Shown here: piece after piece, positions 28,145-37,709 of the stretch
Layout: the number at the start of each line of letters is the position of its first letter
Position numbering within the stretch: the first letter of the stretch is position 1
From: Saprospiraceae bacterium
GTDB lineage: Bacteria > Bacteroidota > Bacteroidia > Chitinophagales > Saprospiraceae
Length of the DNA: 64,000 bases
Assembly: GCA_016715985.1 (NCBI GenBank)
Contig: JADJXD010000001.1
Location: 2,666,001-2,730,000 of the forward strand
Direction: 5' to 3'
Notes under the pieces: model-generated
What the model was told of the DNA's origin: nothing
Seen by the model: only the letters and a program-made list of their open reading frames with translations
Databases searched by the model: none
Made by a program: the position numbers and the translations under genes

Positions 28145-31100
28145 CTATAATTCATAGTCATCTTCCTCATCTTCAAACCTAATCACATTGACAGGCATAT
28201 TTTTGTTTACAAAATTGCACCAATGACATTTATCATCTCCGCATCCCGGTGTAAAGACATGGTTTTTAATGTTTTCATAAACTTCTTTTAGCTGATCACC
28301 CACGATTTTGAGTTCCAGGTCTCCCACATTGATGACTCTTTTCTGGTATTTTCCGTTATTATCTTTTTCAATGAAGTCCATAACGCCATCAGACATTTTA
28401 TAGTCACGTTTTTTATCACCATCCAGCAGCATTTTGTAAAAAACGATCTGTCTCCAGTAGTCACCACCCATGTCTTCAGAACCACCTGTAGGAGGAGATA
28501 ATTTCTTATTGTCGTATTTCCCGGTTTTGTAGTCTGTTACAATAACATATCCATCATAAATATCAACACGGTCAATTTTACCTGATATAGGTACTCCTCG
28601 ATATTCTGTGGCATCAATATTTAGTTCCAGTTCATAATCTTTGGGTTTTAGCCATTGAAGATTATACTCTTCATAATACTTCACTAGTATTTCATTTCCG
28701 TGAAGGGTGTAATTTTCAAATTCTTTCTGGGTAAAATGCGAACGATAAATTTCCATTCCTTTTGCAAAAAAGTCCTTCAGTTTCTGTTGACTTCCCACAG
28801 ATCTTGGTTTAGACAATCTGATGTCTCTGAAAAACTGTTCAAACGCATAATGGATGGCATTTCCAAAACCCATGGTGGCACTTCGGGCACCCGGAACTCT
28901 AAGTATTGTTTCAAAATAAAAACTTAGACGACACCGGAGATATTTATTCAGATTGGTCGAACTCATCCTAAAATCCTCCAGCATTTTATCTATCATTTCG
29001 TGGTCAATAAGTTTTGCTACTCCTGATTTATACTTCATTAGCTGTACTTTATAAGAGAGTATATCATCTTCATCAAGATTCGCCTGCAGGATTTCATTTT
29101 CATTGCCAAGGATTTCGGATATAAATCTTGATTGTTCCATTGCCTTTTCTTCATCATTTTCGGCAGCATAACTGATGTACAAATAATGTTTGGCACGGGT
29201 CATCGCTACATAAAACAGCCTTCTGTCATCTTCTGTATTATTGTCATTTTTTGCAGATAGCATTGTTGGTAAATAGGAGAAACTACCGGTATGATCTCCT
29301 CTTTTTTCTTCCCACACACCTTTATTACTTCTGATGATAAAGACGTGTTCGTATTCCAGTCCTTTTGAGCCATGTGCTGTCACAAAATGTACGCCATTGG
29401 TATTGGAGATAATTCTGTTGATGGGAAGTTCTATGCCACTTTCGTTCATCATCCGGATCATTTCCAATGCATCTTGGAGTTTGAATTCTCTGACGGATGC
29501 TGCCTGATTTTTAATATAATCGAAAAAAGTATTCAGCAATTGAAGTTGCCAGCTTTTATCCGGAGAAAGCAGTGCCGAATTCAATATACCACATTCGGTC
29601 ATTATTTTCTCAATCAATGTTTGGACGGTTACATTGACTATATCGGAAATTCTGTTTTCCAGCATTTTAGCAACATCCATTATTTTTGTTGCATCCTGCA
29701 CACCGGCTTCTTGTAAAGATTCGTGGTTGGAAATGACTTCCCGCCAGAATTTAGCTTCCATTCGTACATTGGCTTCCTTGTCGTGTTTTGGTCTGCAATA
29801 CACACTTATACGTGCAATGTCCAATGCTGATATTTCAAAATAATGATAATGTAAAATTTCAAACAATCGGTCTTCTGCTGAGTGTGGCCGATTCAACTCT
29901 GCGTGGATATATTCAAGGATGTTTATCAGCTTTTCGACCTCCGGTTGCTTCAGTACGTTAAGTCTTTTTTTAACATTCAGCGGTATATGCATGGATGTGA
30001 GATACTGAACCAGATTGTCCACCAACTTATGTTTGGAATATATAACAGCGATATCGTTCAGTGGTGTACCGTTTTTCTGAAGTTCCAGAATTTTCTGAAT
30101 AATGCCTACCTCCTCCTGCGTGATATTCTGATATTGGATGATTTGTGGATCAACGGGATCATCCGGATGTTTTTTTCTTTTTTCGACAAGATCTTTAGTC
30201 AGATAATCATATTTGCGCACTAATCTTTCTTCATTATTTTCAATGAGAATGCGGGCTCGATCCAGAATTAGTTGTGATGATCGATAATTATCAGTCAATA
30301 CGATTTCTAACGGATTATATTTATCTTTAAAATCCAGTATGTTATTCATATTGGCTCCCTGAAATCTGTATATGCTCTGGTCATCGTCGCCTACAATAAA
30401 CAGATTGGGTGATTCCTCCCAGTAATCGGCAAGTTGGAAAAGTATATTGTTTTGAGCACCATTGGTATCCTGATATTCATCTACCAGAATATATTGGAAC
30501 CTTTCCTGATACTTGCCTAATAATTCATCATGTTGCCTGAATTTTTCGATCACCCAAAGTATCATGTCAGCATAGTCATATCGCTCTCTTCTGATCAGCT
30601 CATTGTTGTAATTTTCAAGTTCGTTGGCAGCTAAAACTATTTTTTCATATTTCTCCAGTTCTTTTTCAATCAGATATATTTTCAAATCTCCCTTTTCGAA
30701 ATAATTTCCCGTTCTGTTATCTTTTGTTTTTTTTGAATAAATAAAATCATTTTCCGGATGATCTTTATCCGTAATGATAGCTTTGTATTTATCAAATGCA
30801 TTTTTAAAAGTATCGGCAGTCCAGTTTTCTTTTTTCATGGTACCAAAAAGTTCCTTAAACCTTCGGATATCATTATAAATATCGCCTTTCAGCCTCTTTA
30901 AAGGATGTTGTTCATCCAGAGCATCGATGATTTTTCTGTACACTTCCACTTCTTCGAGATCAGACAAAAGCTGGACTTCCCTAAAATTGCCGAAGTATTG
31001 CATATTTTCCCGGATTACCATACTGCAGAATGCATGAAATGTATGGATATGAACGTTGTGTGCGTCTGGTCCTATAAATTCAAGGAGTCGGTTTCTCATC

Positions 31101-31333
31101 GCAATAGAGCCGGCATCTGTGTAGGTAAGACATAGAATGTTGTGTGGGAATGCGTCTGTTTTGAGAAGTATATTACCAGCACGTATAGCTAAAAGTTGCG
31201 TTTTTCCGGTTCCCGGACCAGCGATCACCATTACCGGACCTTCAATATGATCAACGGCTTCTTTTTGTTTTTCGTTTAGCCCGTTGTAAGCATTCAGGAA
31301 TTTATTTAAGTAGTCTTGTCTGATTTTTGACAT
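28145..31333 (-). CDS. UvrD/Rep-type helicase fused to PD-(D/E)XK Fe-S nuclease
   Basis: A 1062-residue predicted DNA-repair helicase-nuclease. Helicase motifs occur in order: Walker A GPGTGKTQ (about residue 38), DEYQDT, 'VGDDDQSIYRFQGA', 'LTDNYRSS', 'VTAHGSKGLEYEHVF' and 'LFYVAMTRAKHYLY'. The C-terminal RecB-like nuclease has 'GKIDRVD' and 'VTDYKTGK'. Cys801 before the nuclease plus Cys1031, 1036 and 1039 at the end match the AddB-type iron-sulfur staple. It is probably involved in double-strand break resection or recombination. It is a single gene, convergent with the phosphodiesterase. Confidence 0.9.
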   Translation of the reverse strand: MSKIRQDYLNKFLNAYNGLNEKQKEAVDHIEGPVMVIAGPGTGKTQLLAIRAGNILLKTDAFPHNILCLTYTDAGSIAMRNRLLEFIGPDAHNVHIHTFHAFCSMVIRENMQYFGNFREVQLLSDLEEVEVYRKIIDALDEQHPLKRLKGDIYNDIRRFKELFGTMKKENWTADTFKNAFDKYKAIITDKDHPENDFIYSKKTKDNRTGNYFEKGDLKIYLIEKELEKYEKIVLAANELENYNNELIRRERYDYADMILWVIEKFRQHDELLGKYQERFQYILVDEYQDTNGAQNNILFQLADYWEESPNLFIVGDDDQSIYRFQGANMNNILDFKDKYNPLEIVLTDNYRSSQLILDRARILIENNEERLVRKYDYLTKDLVEKRKKHPDDPVDPQIIQYQNITQEEVGIIQKILELQKNGTPLNDIAVIYSKHKLVDNLVQYLTSMHIPLNVKKRLNVLKQPEVEKLINILEYIHAELNRPHSAEDRLFEILHYHYFEISALDIARISVYCRPKHDKEANVRMEAKFWREVISNHESLQEAGVQDATKIMDVAKMLENRISDIVNVTVQTLIEKIMTECGILNSALLSPDKSWQLQLLNTFFDYIKNQAASVREFKLQDALEMIRMMNESGIELPINRIISNTNGVHFVTAHGSKGLEYEHVFIIRSNKGVWEEKRGDHTGSFSYLPTMLSAKNDNNTEDDRRLFYVAMTRAKHYLYISYAAENDEEKAMEQSRFISEILGNENEILQANLDEDDILSYKVQLMKYKSGVAKLIDHEMIDKMLEDFRMSSTNLNKYLRCRLSFYFETILRVPGARSATMGFGNAIHYAFEQFFRDIRLSKPRSVGSQQKLKDFFAKGMEIYRSHFTQKEFENYTLHGNEILVKYYEEYNLQWLKPKDYELELNIDATEYRGVPISGKIDRVDIYDGYVIVTDYKTGKYDNKKLSPPTGGSEDMGGDYWRQIVFYKMLLDGDKKRDYKMSDGVMDFIEKDNNGKYQKRVINVGDLELKIVGDQLKEVYENIKNHVFTPGCGDDKCHWCNFVNKNMPVNVIRFEDEEDDYEL

Positions 31334-31445
31334 GTTAGGGTTAGGTTAAATCCAAGTTAAAAAGAAATTGTAATGCAATCGTTTGTCACAAAAATAAGTC
31401 TTTGGATTGTATTTATTTTATTTATCACTCTTTAAATTCTCAATA

Positions 31446-31751
31446 ATGAAAAGATTAATTTTAATGTCCGCAATGTTTTTAATGTTTTTCAGTCTTTCTG
31501 TCAATGCACAGTCGCCGGATAAAAGCCCTGTTGAAAAGAAAGACAGAACAGAGTACAGAAAATACAATAAAGAAAAAAAATCTGATGGCAAAGTATATGC
31601 CAAAAGTGAAAAACGGAAAAACAAAAGTGAGTACAAGAAACTAAAAATAATGGCCAAGGCAGATGGCAAAGTGACTCATCCCGAAAGAAAAATGCTCAAA
31701 AGGGAAAAAAGAAAAATGAGAATGCAAACTCCTGAAGATCACCAAAATTAG
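31446..31751 (+). CDS. Small secreted lysine-rich protein
   Basis: A 101-residue exported protein of unknown function. The Met at 31446 starts a standard signal peptide (MKRLILMSAMFLMFFSLSVNAQ). The mature part is about 80 residues, extremely rich in Lys, Arg and Glu, with no hydrophobic core and no cysteine, and ends 'MQTPEDHQN'. It is probably partly disordered and may bind acidic polymers. An upstream ATG (31407) would put extra hydrophobic residues ahead of the signal peptide and is not preferred. It is divergent from the helicase. Confidence 0.55.
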   Translation: MKRLILMSAMFLMFFSLSVNAQSPDKSPVEKKDRTEYRKYNKEKKSDGKVYAKSEKRKNKSEYKKLKIMAKADGKVTHPERKMLKREKRKMRMQTPEDHQN

Positions 31752-31898
31752 AGTAAAAAGAAATTGAATTGATAAAATTGTAGATTTTAAAACATTGAAA
31801 ACATATCTTTTAAAATCATAAAATTTTGCAATCCAATTTATTTTGGTATAAGTCTTTGAGTTTTGTGATTCGAGGTTAAAATGTTTTAAGTTGGTTTG

Positions 31899-31930
31899 AT
31901 CCCCGCAGTGTTTCATTGCGGGGATTTTTA
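31899..31930 (+). terminator. Intrinsic terminator downstream of the small secreted protein
   Basis: Perfect nine-base arms ATCCCCGCA (31899-31907) and TGCGGGGAT (31917-31925) enclose a nine-base loop, followed by TTTTT. It lies about 150 bp after the stop at 31751 and before the outer-membrane barrel gene. Confidence 0.85.
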
Positions 31931-32040
31931 ATGTAAATGGATGGGCACAACAATCGAAAATATAAAAAAGCCGGAATTTTATCTTAGGATTAAAATTTAT
32001 TCAATCATATTTGCAGATGAATTCATAAAAACAACTATCT

Positions 32041-33834
32041 GTGAAATATTTTAAATTTTATTTTGTAATTATTTGCTCTTTCCTGACACCAAAGCTGTCA
32101 TCTGCACAATCTCCCCATATACTCAGAAATGATCCGATGTATCATACATTTGATCGGATGGACATATTAAAGCAGACAGATAGTTTTATGATATCTTCTA
32201 TTGGCAATTTTAATCGAAAAGAGACGGTAAATTATTTCATTAGAGCCTGGCAATCTGAAAATCTGACGGATAAAGACAGATATGATTTGTTGCATATTTT
32301 CAGAGATAATATTGAATTTTCAATACCGCTTTCGCAAAAATCAATTTTACCGGAAGAATTAAAAGATGGTTTCAGAACCGCAGACGATAAAGTTATTGAT
32401 AATGAAAGTATGCTTTCTGAATCAGATCTGAAAAGAAGGCCAATCTGGAAACACTTTTATAAGACACATGCCAATTTCCTACAGTTGGAAACCCCTTCTT
32501 TCAGTGTTTATGTAAATCCATTATTTCATTTCTCTTTTGGTCGGGAAAGGGATAATGACAATAACGTTTTTCAGAATACCCGAGGTTTGGAATTGAGAGG
32601 ATATATTGATAAAAAAGTATATTTTTTCACACAATTGGTAGAGACACAAAGAAGTTTTCTAAGTTTTCAGAATGAATGGATCAACAAATTTAATACAGTT
32701 CCCGGGCAGGGATTATACAAGTCATATAAGAGTACTGTCATCGGGTCGTTGACAGGTTACGACTATTTTAATGCCAAAGGATATATTGGATTTAATGCTA
32801 CCAAAAGTATCAATATTGAATTAGGACATGGCAACCATTTTATCGGAAACGGTCACAGGTCATTATTACTTTCTGATTTCAGTCATAATTACTTTTATCT
32901 GAAATTCAATACAAGAATCTGGAAATTTCAATATCAAAACATTTTTGCTGAGTTAGCACCTGCAAGTGTCAACTCTATTCCATTTGATGTACTTCTGCCC
33001 AAAAAATTTACTGCCACTCATTATCTGGGTTTTGCACCCAATAAAAACTTTGAAGTGGGTATTTTTGAGACCGTTATTTTTGCAAGAGAAAAGGTATTTG
33101 AATTTCAATATCTGAATCCGGTAATTCTGTACAGAGCTGTAGAGCATTCATTAGGAAGTCCGGACAATGTCATGTTGGGACTCAATCTTAAGTGGAACTT
33201 TATGAAAGGTCTCTCGTTTTACGGTCAAATGATTCTGGACGAATTTAAATTGAGTGAGCTGAAAGATAATACAGGATGGTGGGCCAACAAATATGGTTTT
33301 CAGACCGGGTTAAAATATATAAATGTGTTGGGGATAGACCATTTGGATGCTCAGATAGAGTACAATACTGTCAGACCATACACGTACACACACAGAGATA
33401 CACTTTCTGCAAATCCAAATTTTTCAGTTGCTAATTACAGCCACAATAGCCAGCCTCTTGCGCATCAATTAGGTGCAAATTTTAAGGAATGGTTGTTTTT
33501 TTTAAGATATAGAGTTACAGAACGTTTGAATGTCAATGCTAAACTATTGAGAAGTACCTATGGAGATGATTTAGGAAGATCCAATTGGGGAGGCAATATT
33601 TTATTGCCACACGAAAGCAGGGAACGGGAGTATGGAAATTTTACAGGACAGGGGATCAGTAAAAGTGTCAATGCTTTCAATTTGGATTTTCAGCATGAAT
33701 TTTATCATAATTTTTATTTGGACCTGAATTTTTTATACCGGAATTTGAAGTTTAAACATGGATCGGATATAAATTCCACTTATATCGGAGCCGGACTGAG
33801 AATAAATATTGCTGCCATGAATTATGATTATTGA
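32041..33834 (+). CDS. Outer-membrane beta-barrel protein, Wzi/RemB-like
   Basis: A 597-residue exported protein starting at GTG with a signal peptide ending SSAQ. After a charged N-terminal region (to about 140) the sequence alternates aromatic-rich amphipathic strands typical of a beta-barrel. The segment 'ELGHGNHFIGNGHRSLLLSD' resembles capsule-assembly Wzi-type proteins and Flavobacterium RemB. Such proteins bind or assemble surface polysaccharide or support surface adhesion. The family assignment is by eye and moderate. No neighbouring gene confirms it, although a polysaccharide locus begins 4 kb downstream. Confidence 0.55.
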   Translation: MKYFKFYFVIICSFLTPKLSSAQSPHILRNDPMYHTFDRMDILKQTDSFMISSIGNFNRKETVNYFIRAWQSENLTDKDRYDLLHIFRDNIEFSIPLSQKSILPEELKDGFRTADDKVIDNESMLSESDLKRRPIWKHFYKTHANFLQLETPSFSVYVNPLFHFSFGRERDNDNNVFQNTRGLELRGYIDKKVYFFTQLVETQRSFLSFQNEWINKFNTVPGQGLYKSYKSTVIGSLTGYDYFNAKGYIGFNATKSINIELGHGNHFIGNGHRSLLLSDFSHNYFYLKFNTRIWKFQYQNIFAELAPASVNSIPFDVLLPKKFTATHYLGFAPNKNFEVGIFETVIFAREKVFEFQYLNPVILYRAVEHSLGSPDNVMLGLNLKWNFMKGLSFYGQMILDEFKLSELKDNTGWWANKYGFQTGLKYINVLGIDHLDAQIEYNTVRPYTYTHRDTLSANPNFSVANYSHNSQPLAHQLGANFKEWLFFLRYRVTERLNVNAKLLRSTYGDDLGRSNWGGNILLPHESREREYGNFTGQGISKSVNAFNLDFQHEFYHNFYLDLNFLYRNLKFKHGSDINSTYIGAGLRINIAAMNYDY

Positions 33835-33895
33835 AGTAATTTTGTGTGATTATTAAAACAAAATGAAATTAGTGGGGTATAAGCATCTTAAATGT

Positions 33896-33903
33896 TAATT
33901 TTG
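33896..33903 (+). promoter_or_regulatory. TAATTTTG element directly before metH
   Basis: Exact TAnnTTTG match only 4 bp before the GTG start of metH. If it is a true -7 element the transcript would be almost leaderless. It may be coincidental. Confidence 0.25.
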
Positions 33904-33907
33904 CTGC

Positions 33908-36900
33908 GTGGACAGAAATACACTTTACGACATAGTTAAAAGCAGAATACTCGTTTTGGATGGTGCAATGGGTACGATGATTCAACGGTACAAGCTACAG
34001 GAAGAAGATTATCGTGGCATCCAATTTAAGGATCACCTCCATGACCTGAAAGGAAATAATGATTTGTTGTCCATTACAAGACCGGACATTATAGAATCTA
34101 TACATCGGGCTTATCTCGATGCAGGAGCCGATATTATCGAAACAAATACATTCAACGGTACCCGTATATCACAATCTGATTATCATCTTGAGGCTTATGC
34201 CTATGATATAAATCTGGAATCAGCCCGAATTGCCAAAAAACTAACGCAGGAATTTACCTTTAAAAATCCTTCAAAACCACGTTTTGTAGCAGGGGCATTA
34301 GGGCCGACCAACAAAACCGCTTCCATTTCACCCGATGTAAATAACCCGGGATTCAGAGCTGTCAGCTTTGACGAATTGGCCGAGAACTATTATGAGCAGG
34401 CAAGAGGATTGATAGACGGAGGAGCAGATATACTCTTAATTGAGACAGTATTTGACACGTTAAATTGTAAGGCAGCCATATTTGCTGTTCAAACATTAAA
34501 AGAAGAAAGAAATCTCGACATACCGGTGATGATATCGGGCACCATTACAGATGCAAGCGGAAGGACTCTGAGCGGTCAGACAGCAGAAGCTTTTTATATC
34601 TCAATCAGTCACGCAGATTTATTTAGTGTCGGTCTGAACTGTGCTTTGGGTGCAAAAGAACTGCGCCCGCATCTGGTCGATCTCAGTAATATTGCAGATT
34701 GTTATATCAGTGCATATCCCAATGCCGGACTGCCCAATGATATGGGAGGATACGACCAGTCACCTGAAGAAATGAAAGAATACATCAGAGAATTTGTTTC
34801 TTCGGGATTGGTAAATATCATAGGTGGATGTTGCGGAACGACACCAGACCATATCAGAGCCATGGCCGAAGCGGTACAGGGGATGAGCGTACGAAAAATT
34901 CCCGTAAAACAAAAGCAGACTTCTTTTGCAGGACTGGAACCTCTTATCATGAGAGACGAGTTGAATTTTATAAATATCGGAGAACGGACCAATGTGACGG
35001 GTTCGAGACAATTTGCCAGATTAATTGCTGAAAATAAATATTCAGAAGCAATGACAGTAGCTGCACAGCAGGTCGAAAACGGTGCCCAGATTATAGATGT
35101 GAACATGGACGAAGGTTTATTGGATTCAGAAGCCGCAATGGTTACTTTTCTGAATCTGATTATGTCAGAACCGGATATTGCACGTGTTCCCGTGATGATT
35201 GATTCGTCCAAATTTCAGGTCATTGAAGCCGGACTAAAATGTGTTCAGGGAAAATGTATTGTTAACTCTATATCGCTCAAAGAAGGCGAAGAAATATTCA
35301 GATATCAGGCAAAATTATTAAGAAAATATGGAGCCGCAACTGTTGTGATGGCATTTGATGAAGATGGACAGGCAGATACAGTTGAAAGAAAAGTTTCTAT
35401 TTGTAAAAGAGCATATCATATTCTGGTAAACGAAATCGGATTTCCCGCAGAAGACATCATTTTTGATCCGAATATTTTTGCAGTAGCAACAGGCATCGCA
35501 GAACACAATGATTATGCCATGCATTTTATCGAAGCAACCCGAATTCTCAAAAAAGAATGCCCTGAAGTGCATATCAGCGGTGGTGTCAGCAATGTTTCAT
35601 TCTCATACAGAGGTAATGATAAAGTAAGGGAAGCGATGCATTCTGTATTCCTGTATTATGCAATACAGGCCGGAATGGATATGGGTATTGTGAATGCAGG
35701 TATGATAGAAGTGTATGAGGAAATTGATAAAGAACTTTTGGTGCTGGTTGAAAACGTGATTTTTAATAAAAGTGAAAAGGCTACAGAAGAGCTTACTGCT
35801 TATGCCGAACGAGTAGCTGGAGGTGGAAAAGTACTCCATAAAGACCTGAGTTGGAGAGAACAATCCGTCGAACAGCGTCTGGCACATTCGCTTATAAAAG
35901 GGATAACGGACTTTATTGATGAAGATATAGAAGAAGCAAGACAAAAATATCCTGCTCCGCTGCATGTGATAGAAGGCCCATTGATGGATGGAATGAACAT
36001 AGTCGGTGATTTATTTGGCGCCGGAAAAATGTTTTTACCTCAGGTAGTAAAAAGTGCCAGAGTGATGAAAAAGGCTGTTGCTTACCTTACACCATTTATA
36101 GATGCCGAAAAAGAATCCACTGGCGGAAATATAAAAGGCAAAATATTGATGGCAACTGTGAAAGGAGATGTACATGATATTGGAAAAAATATAGTCGGTG
36201 TAGTTTTGGCTTGCAATAATTATGACATTATTGATCTGGGTGTCATGGTTTCAGCGGATAGAATATTAAATGCAGCGATTGAGCATAGTGTGGATGTCAT
36301 TGGTTTAAGTGGCCTGATTACTCCTTCATTAGACGAGATGGTCCATGTGGCACATGAGATGCAGAGACTGGGATTTAAAATTCCATTACTGATAGGGGGA
36401 GCGACAACTTCAAAAACACACACGGCTCTAAAGATTGAGCCACAATACAACGGACCCGTTATTCATGTTTTGGATGCCGGCAGAAGTGTTGGTGTTGTCA
36501 GTCAATTATTGTCCGGAGAAGGCACAGTTGCAACAGATTTTGTGACTGATGTCAGAAAAGAATATAGTGAAATTAGAATCAAAAGAAACAGTACCGACAA
36601 TACAAAAGAATATGTCAGTCTTGAAGAGGCCAGAAAGGGTAAAAAATTAATCAACTGGGATTTGTATTCTCCACCCAAGCCTGCTTTAACAGGAGTACAG
36701 GTTTATGATAATATTGAAATTGGGGATTTGGTTCCTTATATAGATTGGACACCGTTTTTTACAAGTTGGCAGTTGAAAGGAAAGTACCCGACTATCTTCA
36801 GAGATCCCTTTGTTGGAACTGAAGCAAAAAAACTTTATGATTCCGCAAAAGAATTGCTTGATTTAATTGTAAATGAAAATAGATTGACAGCCAAGGCAGT

Positions 36901-37588
36901 GGTCGGTATATTTCCGGCAAATAGTTACATGGATGATGTTATGATTTACAATCAGGGTAGAACAGAAATTATAGAAGAAGTCCATTTTCTGAGACAACAA
37001 CGTAAAAAAACAGAAGGACTTGCATATAATTGCCTCTCTGACTACATAGCACCGTTAGATAGTAAAAAGCAGGATTATATTGGAGCTTTTGCCGTAACGG
37101 CAGGTATAGGTATAGAGAAATGGGTTCAGATGTATGAAAAGGACCATGATGATTATAATGCAATTATGATGAAAGCGCTTGCAGACAGACTTGCAGAAGC
37201 TGCGGCAGAATATATGCATGAAAAAGTCAGAAGAGAGATTTGGGCGTATAATCCGGATGAAAATCTAAGTAACGAAGCATTAATTGCTGAAAAATACCCG
37301 GGAATCAGACCGGCACCGGGTTATCCGGCATGTCCTGATCATACAGAAAAAGACATACTCTGGAGATTGTTGGATGCTGAAAATCAGACTGGAATTATAC
37401 TGACAGAAAGTAAAGCAATGTATCCGGCTGCTTCTGTGAGCGGGTGGTATTTTTCATATCCTGACGCAAAATATTTTGGTTTGGGCAATATTACAAAAGA
37501 TCAGGTAGATGATTATGCTAAAAGAAAAAAAATGAACGTTAAAGACATTGAGAAATGGTTGGCACCGAATTTGAGTTATAATATTTAA
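33908..37588 (+). CDS. metH: Cobalamin-dependent methionine synthase
   Basis: Transfers methyl from methyltetrahydrofolate to homocysteine through methylcobalamin. At 1226 residues it has all modules. The homocysteine domain has zinc ligands Cys245 (GLNCALG) and Cys308/309 (GGCCGTT). The pterin domain ('INIGERTNVTGS') follows, then the cap and B12 domain with His756 in GDVHDIGKNIV, and the C-terminal reactivation domain with 'RPAPGYPACPDHTEK'. The start is GTG. No cobalamin riboswitch is seen in the 73 bp upstream. It is a single gene before the polysaccharide export gene. Confidence 0.97.
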   Translation: MDRNTLYDIVKSRILVLDGAMGTMIQRYKLQEEDYRGIQFKDHLHDLKGNNDLLSITRPDIIESIHRAYLDAGADIIETNTFNGTRISQSDYHLEAYAYDINLESARIAKKLTQEFTFKNPSKPRFVAGALGPTNKTASISPDVNNPGFRAVSFDELAENYYEQARGLIDGGADILLIETVFDTLNCKAAIFAVQTLKEERNLDIPVMISGTITDASGRTLSGQTAEAFYISISHADLFSVGLNCALGAKELRPHLVDLSNIADCYISAYPNAGLPNDMGGYDQSPEEMKEYIREFVSSGLVNIIGGCCGTTPDHIRAMAEAVQGMSVRKIPVKQKQTSFAGLEPLIMRDELNFINIGERTNVTGSRQFARLIAENKYSEAMTVAAQQVENGAQIIDVNMDEGLLDSEAAMVTFLNLIMSEPDIARVPVMIDSSKFQVIEAGLKCVQGKCIVNSISLKEGEEIFRYQAKLLRKYGAATVVMAFDEDGQADTVERKVSICKRAYHILVNEIGFPAEDIIFDPNIFAVATGIAEHNDYAMHFIEATRILKKECPEVHISGGVSNVSFSYRGNDKVREAMHSVFLYYAIQAGMDMGIVNAGMIEVYEEIDKELLVLVENVIFNKSEKATEELTAYAERVAGGGKVLHKDLSWREQSVEQRLAHSLIKGITDFIDEDIEEARQKYPAPLHVIEGPLMDGMNIVGDLFGAGKMFLPQVVKSARVMKKAVAYLTPFIDAEKESTGGNIKGKILMATVKGDVHDIGKNIVGVVLACNNYDIIDLGVMVSADRILNAAIEHSVDVIGLSGLITPSLDEMVHVAHEMQRLGFKIPLLIGGATTSKTHTALKIEPQYNGPVIHVLDAGRSVGVVSQLLSGEGTVATDFVTDVRKEYSEIRIKRNSTDNTKEYVSLEEARKGKKLINWDLYSPPKPALTGVQVYDNIEIGDLVPYIDWTPFFTSWQLKGKYPTIFRDPFVGTEAKKLYDSAKELLDLIVNENRLTAKAVVGIFPANSYMDDVMIYNQGRTEIIEEVHFLRQQRKKTEGLAYNCLSDYIAPLDSKKQDYIGAFAVTAGIGIEKWVQMYEKDHDDYNAIMMKALADRLAEAAAEYMHEKVRREIWAYNPDENLSNEALIAEKYPGIRPAPGYPACPDHTEKDILWRLLDAENQTGIILTESKAMYPAASVSGWYFSYPDAKYFGLGNITKDQVDDYAKRKKMNVKDIEKWLAPNLSYNI

Positions 37589-37709
37589 TTGCTGACAATT
37601 ATTACGATTGTTGGCTTTTGTTGTATTGATAAATATAAAAAATAAATTTAAGAACAACTATCGGGAAAAATCCTAAATAATTTTTAACCGATAAGTCAAA
37701 TAGAAAACG

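Noticed and set aside
33835..33907. Cobalamin riboswitch before metH
   Set aside because: Only 73 bases separate the genes and no B12-box-like sequence is visible.
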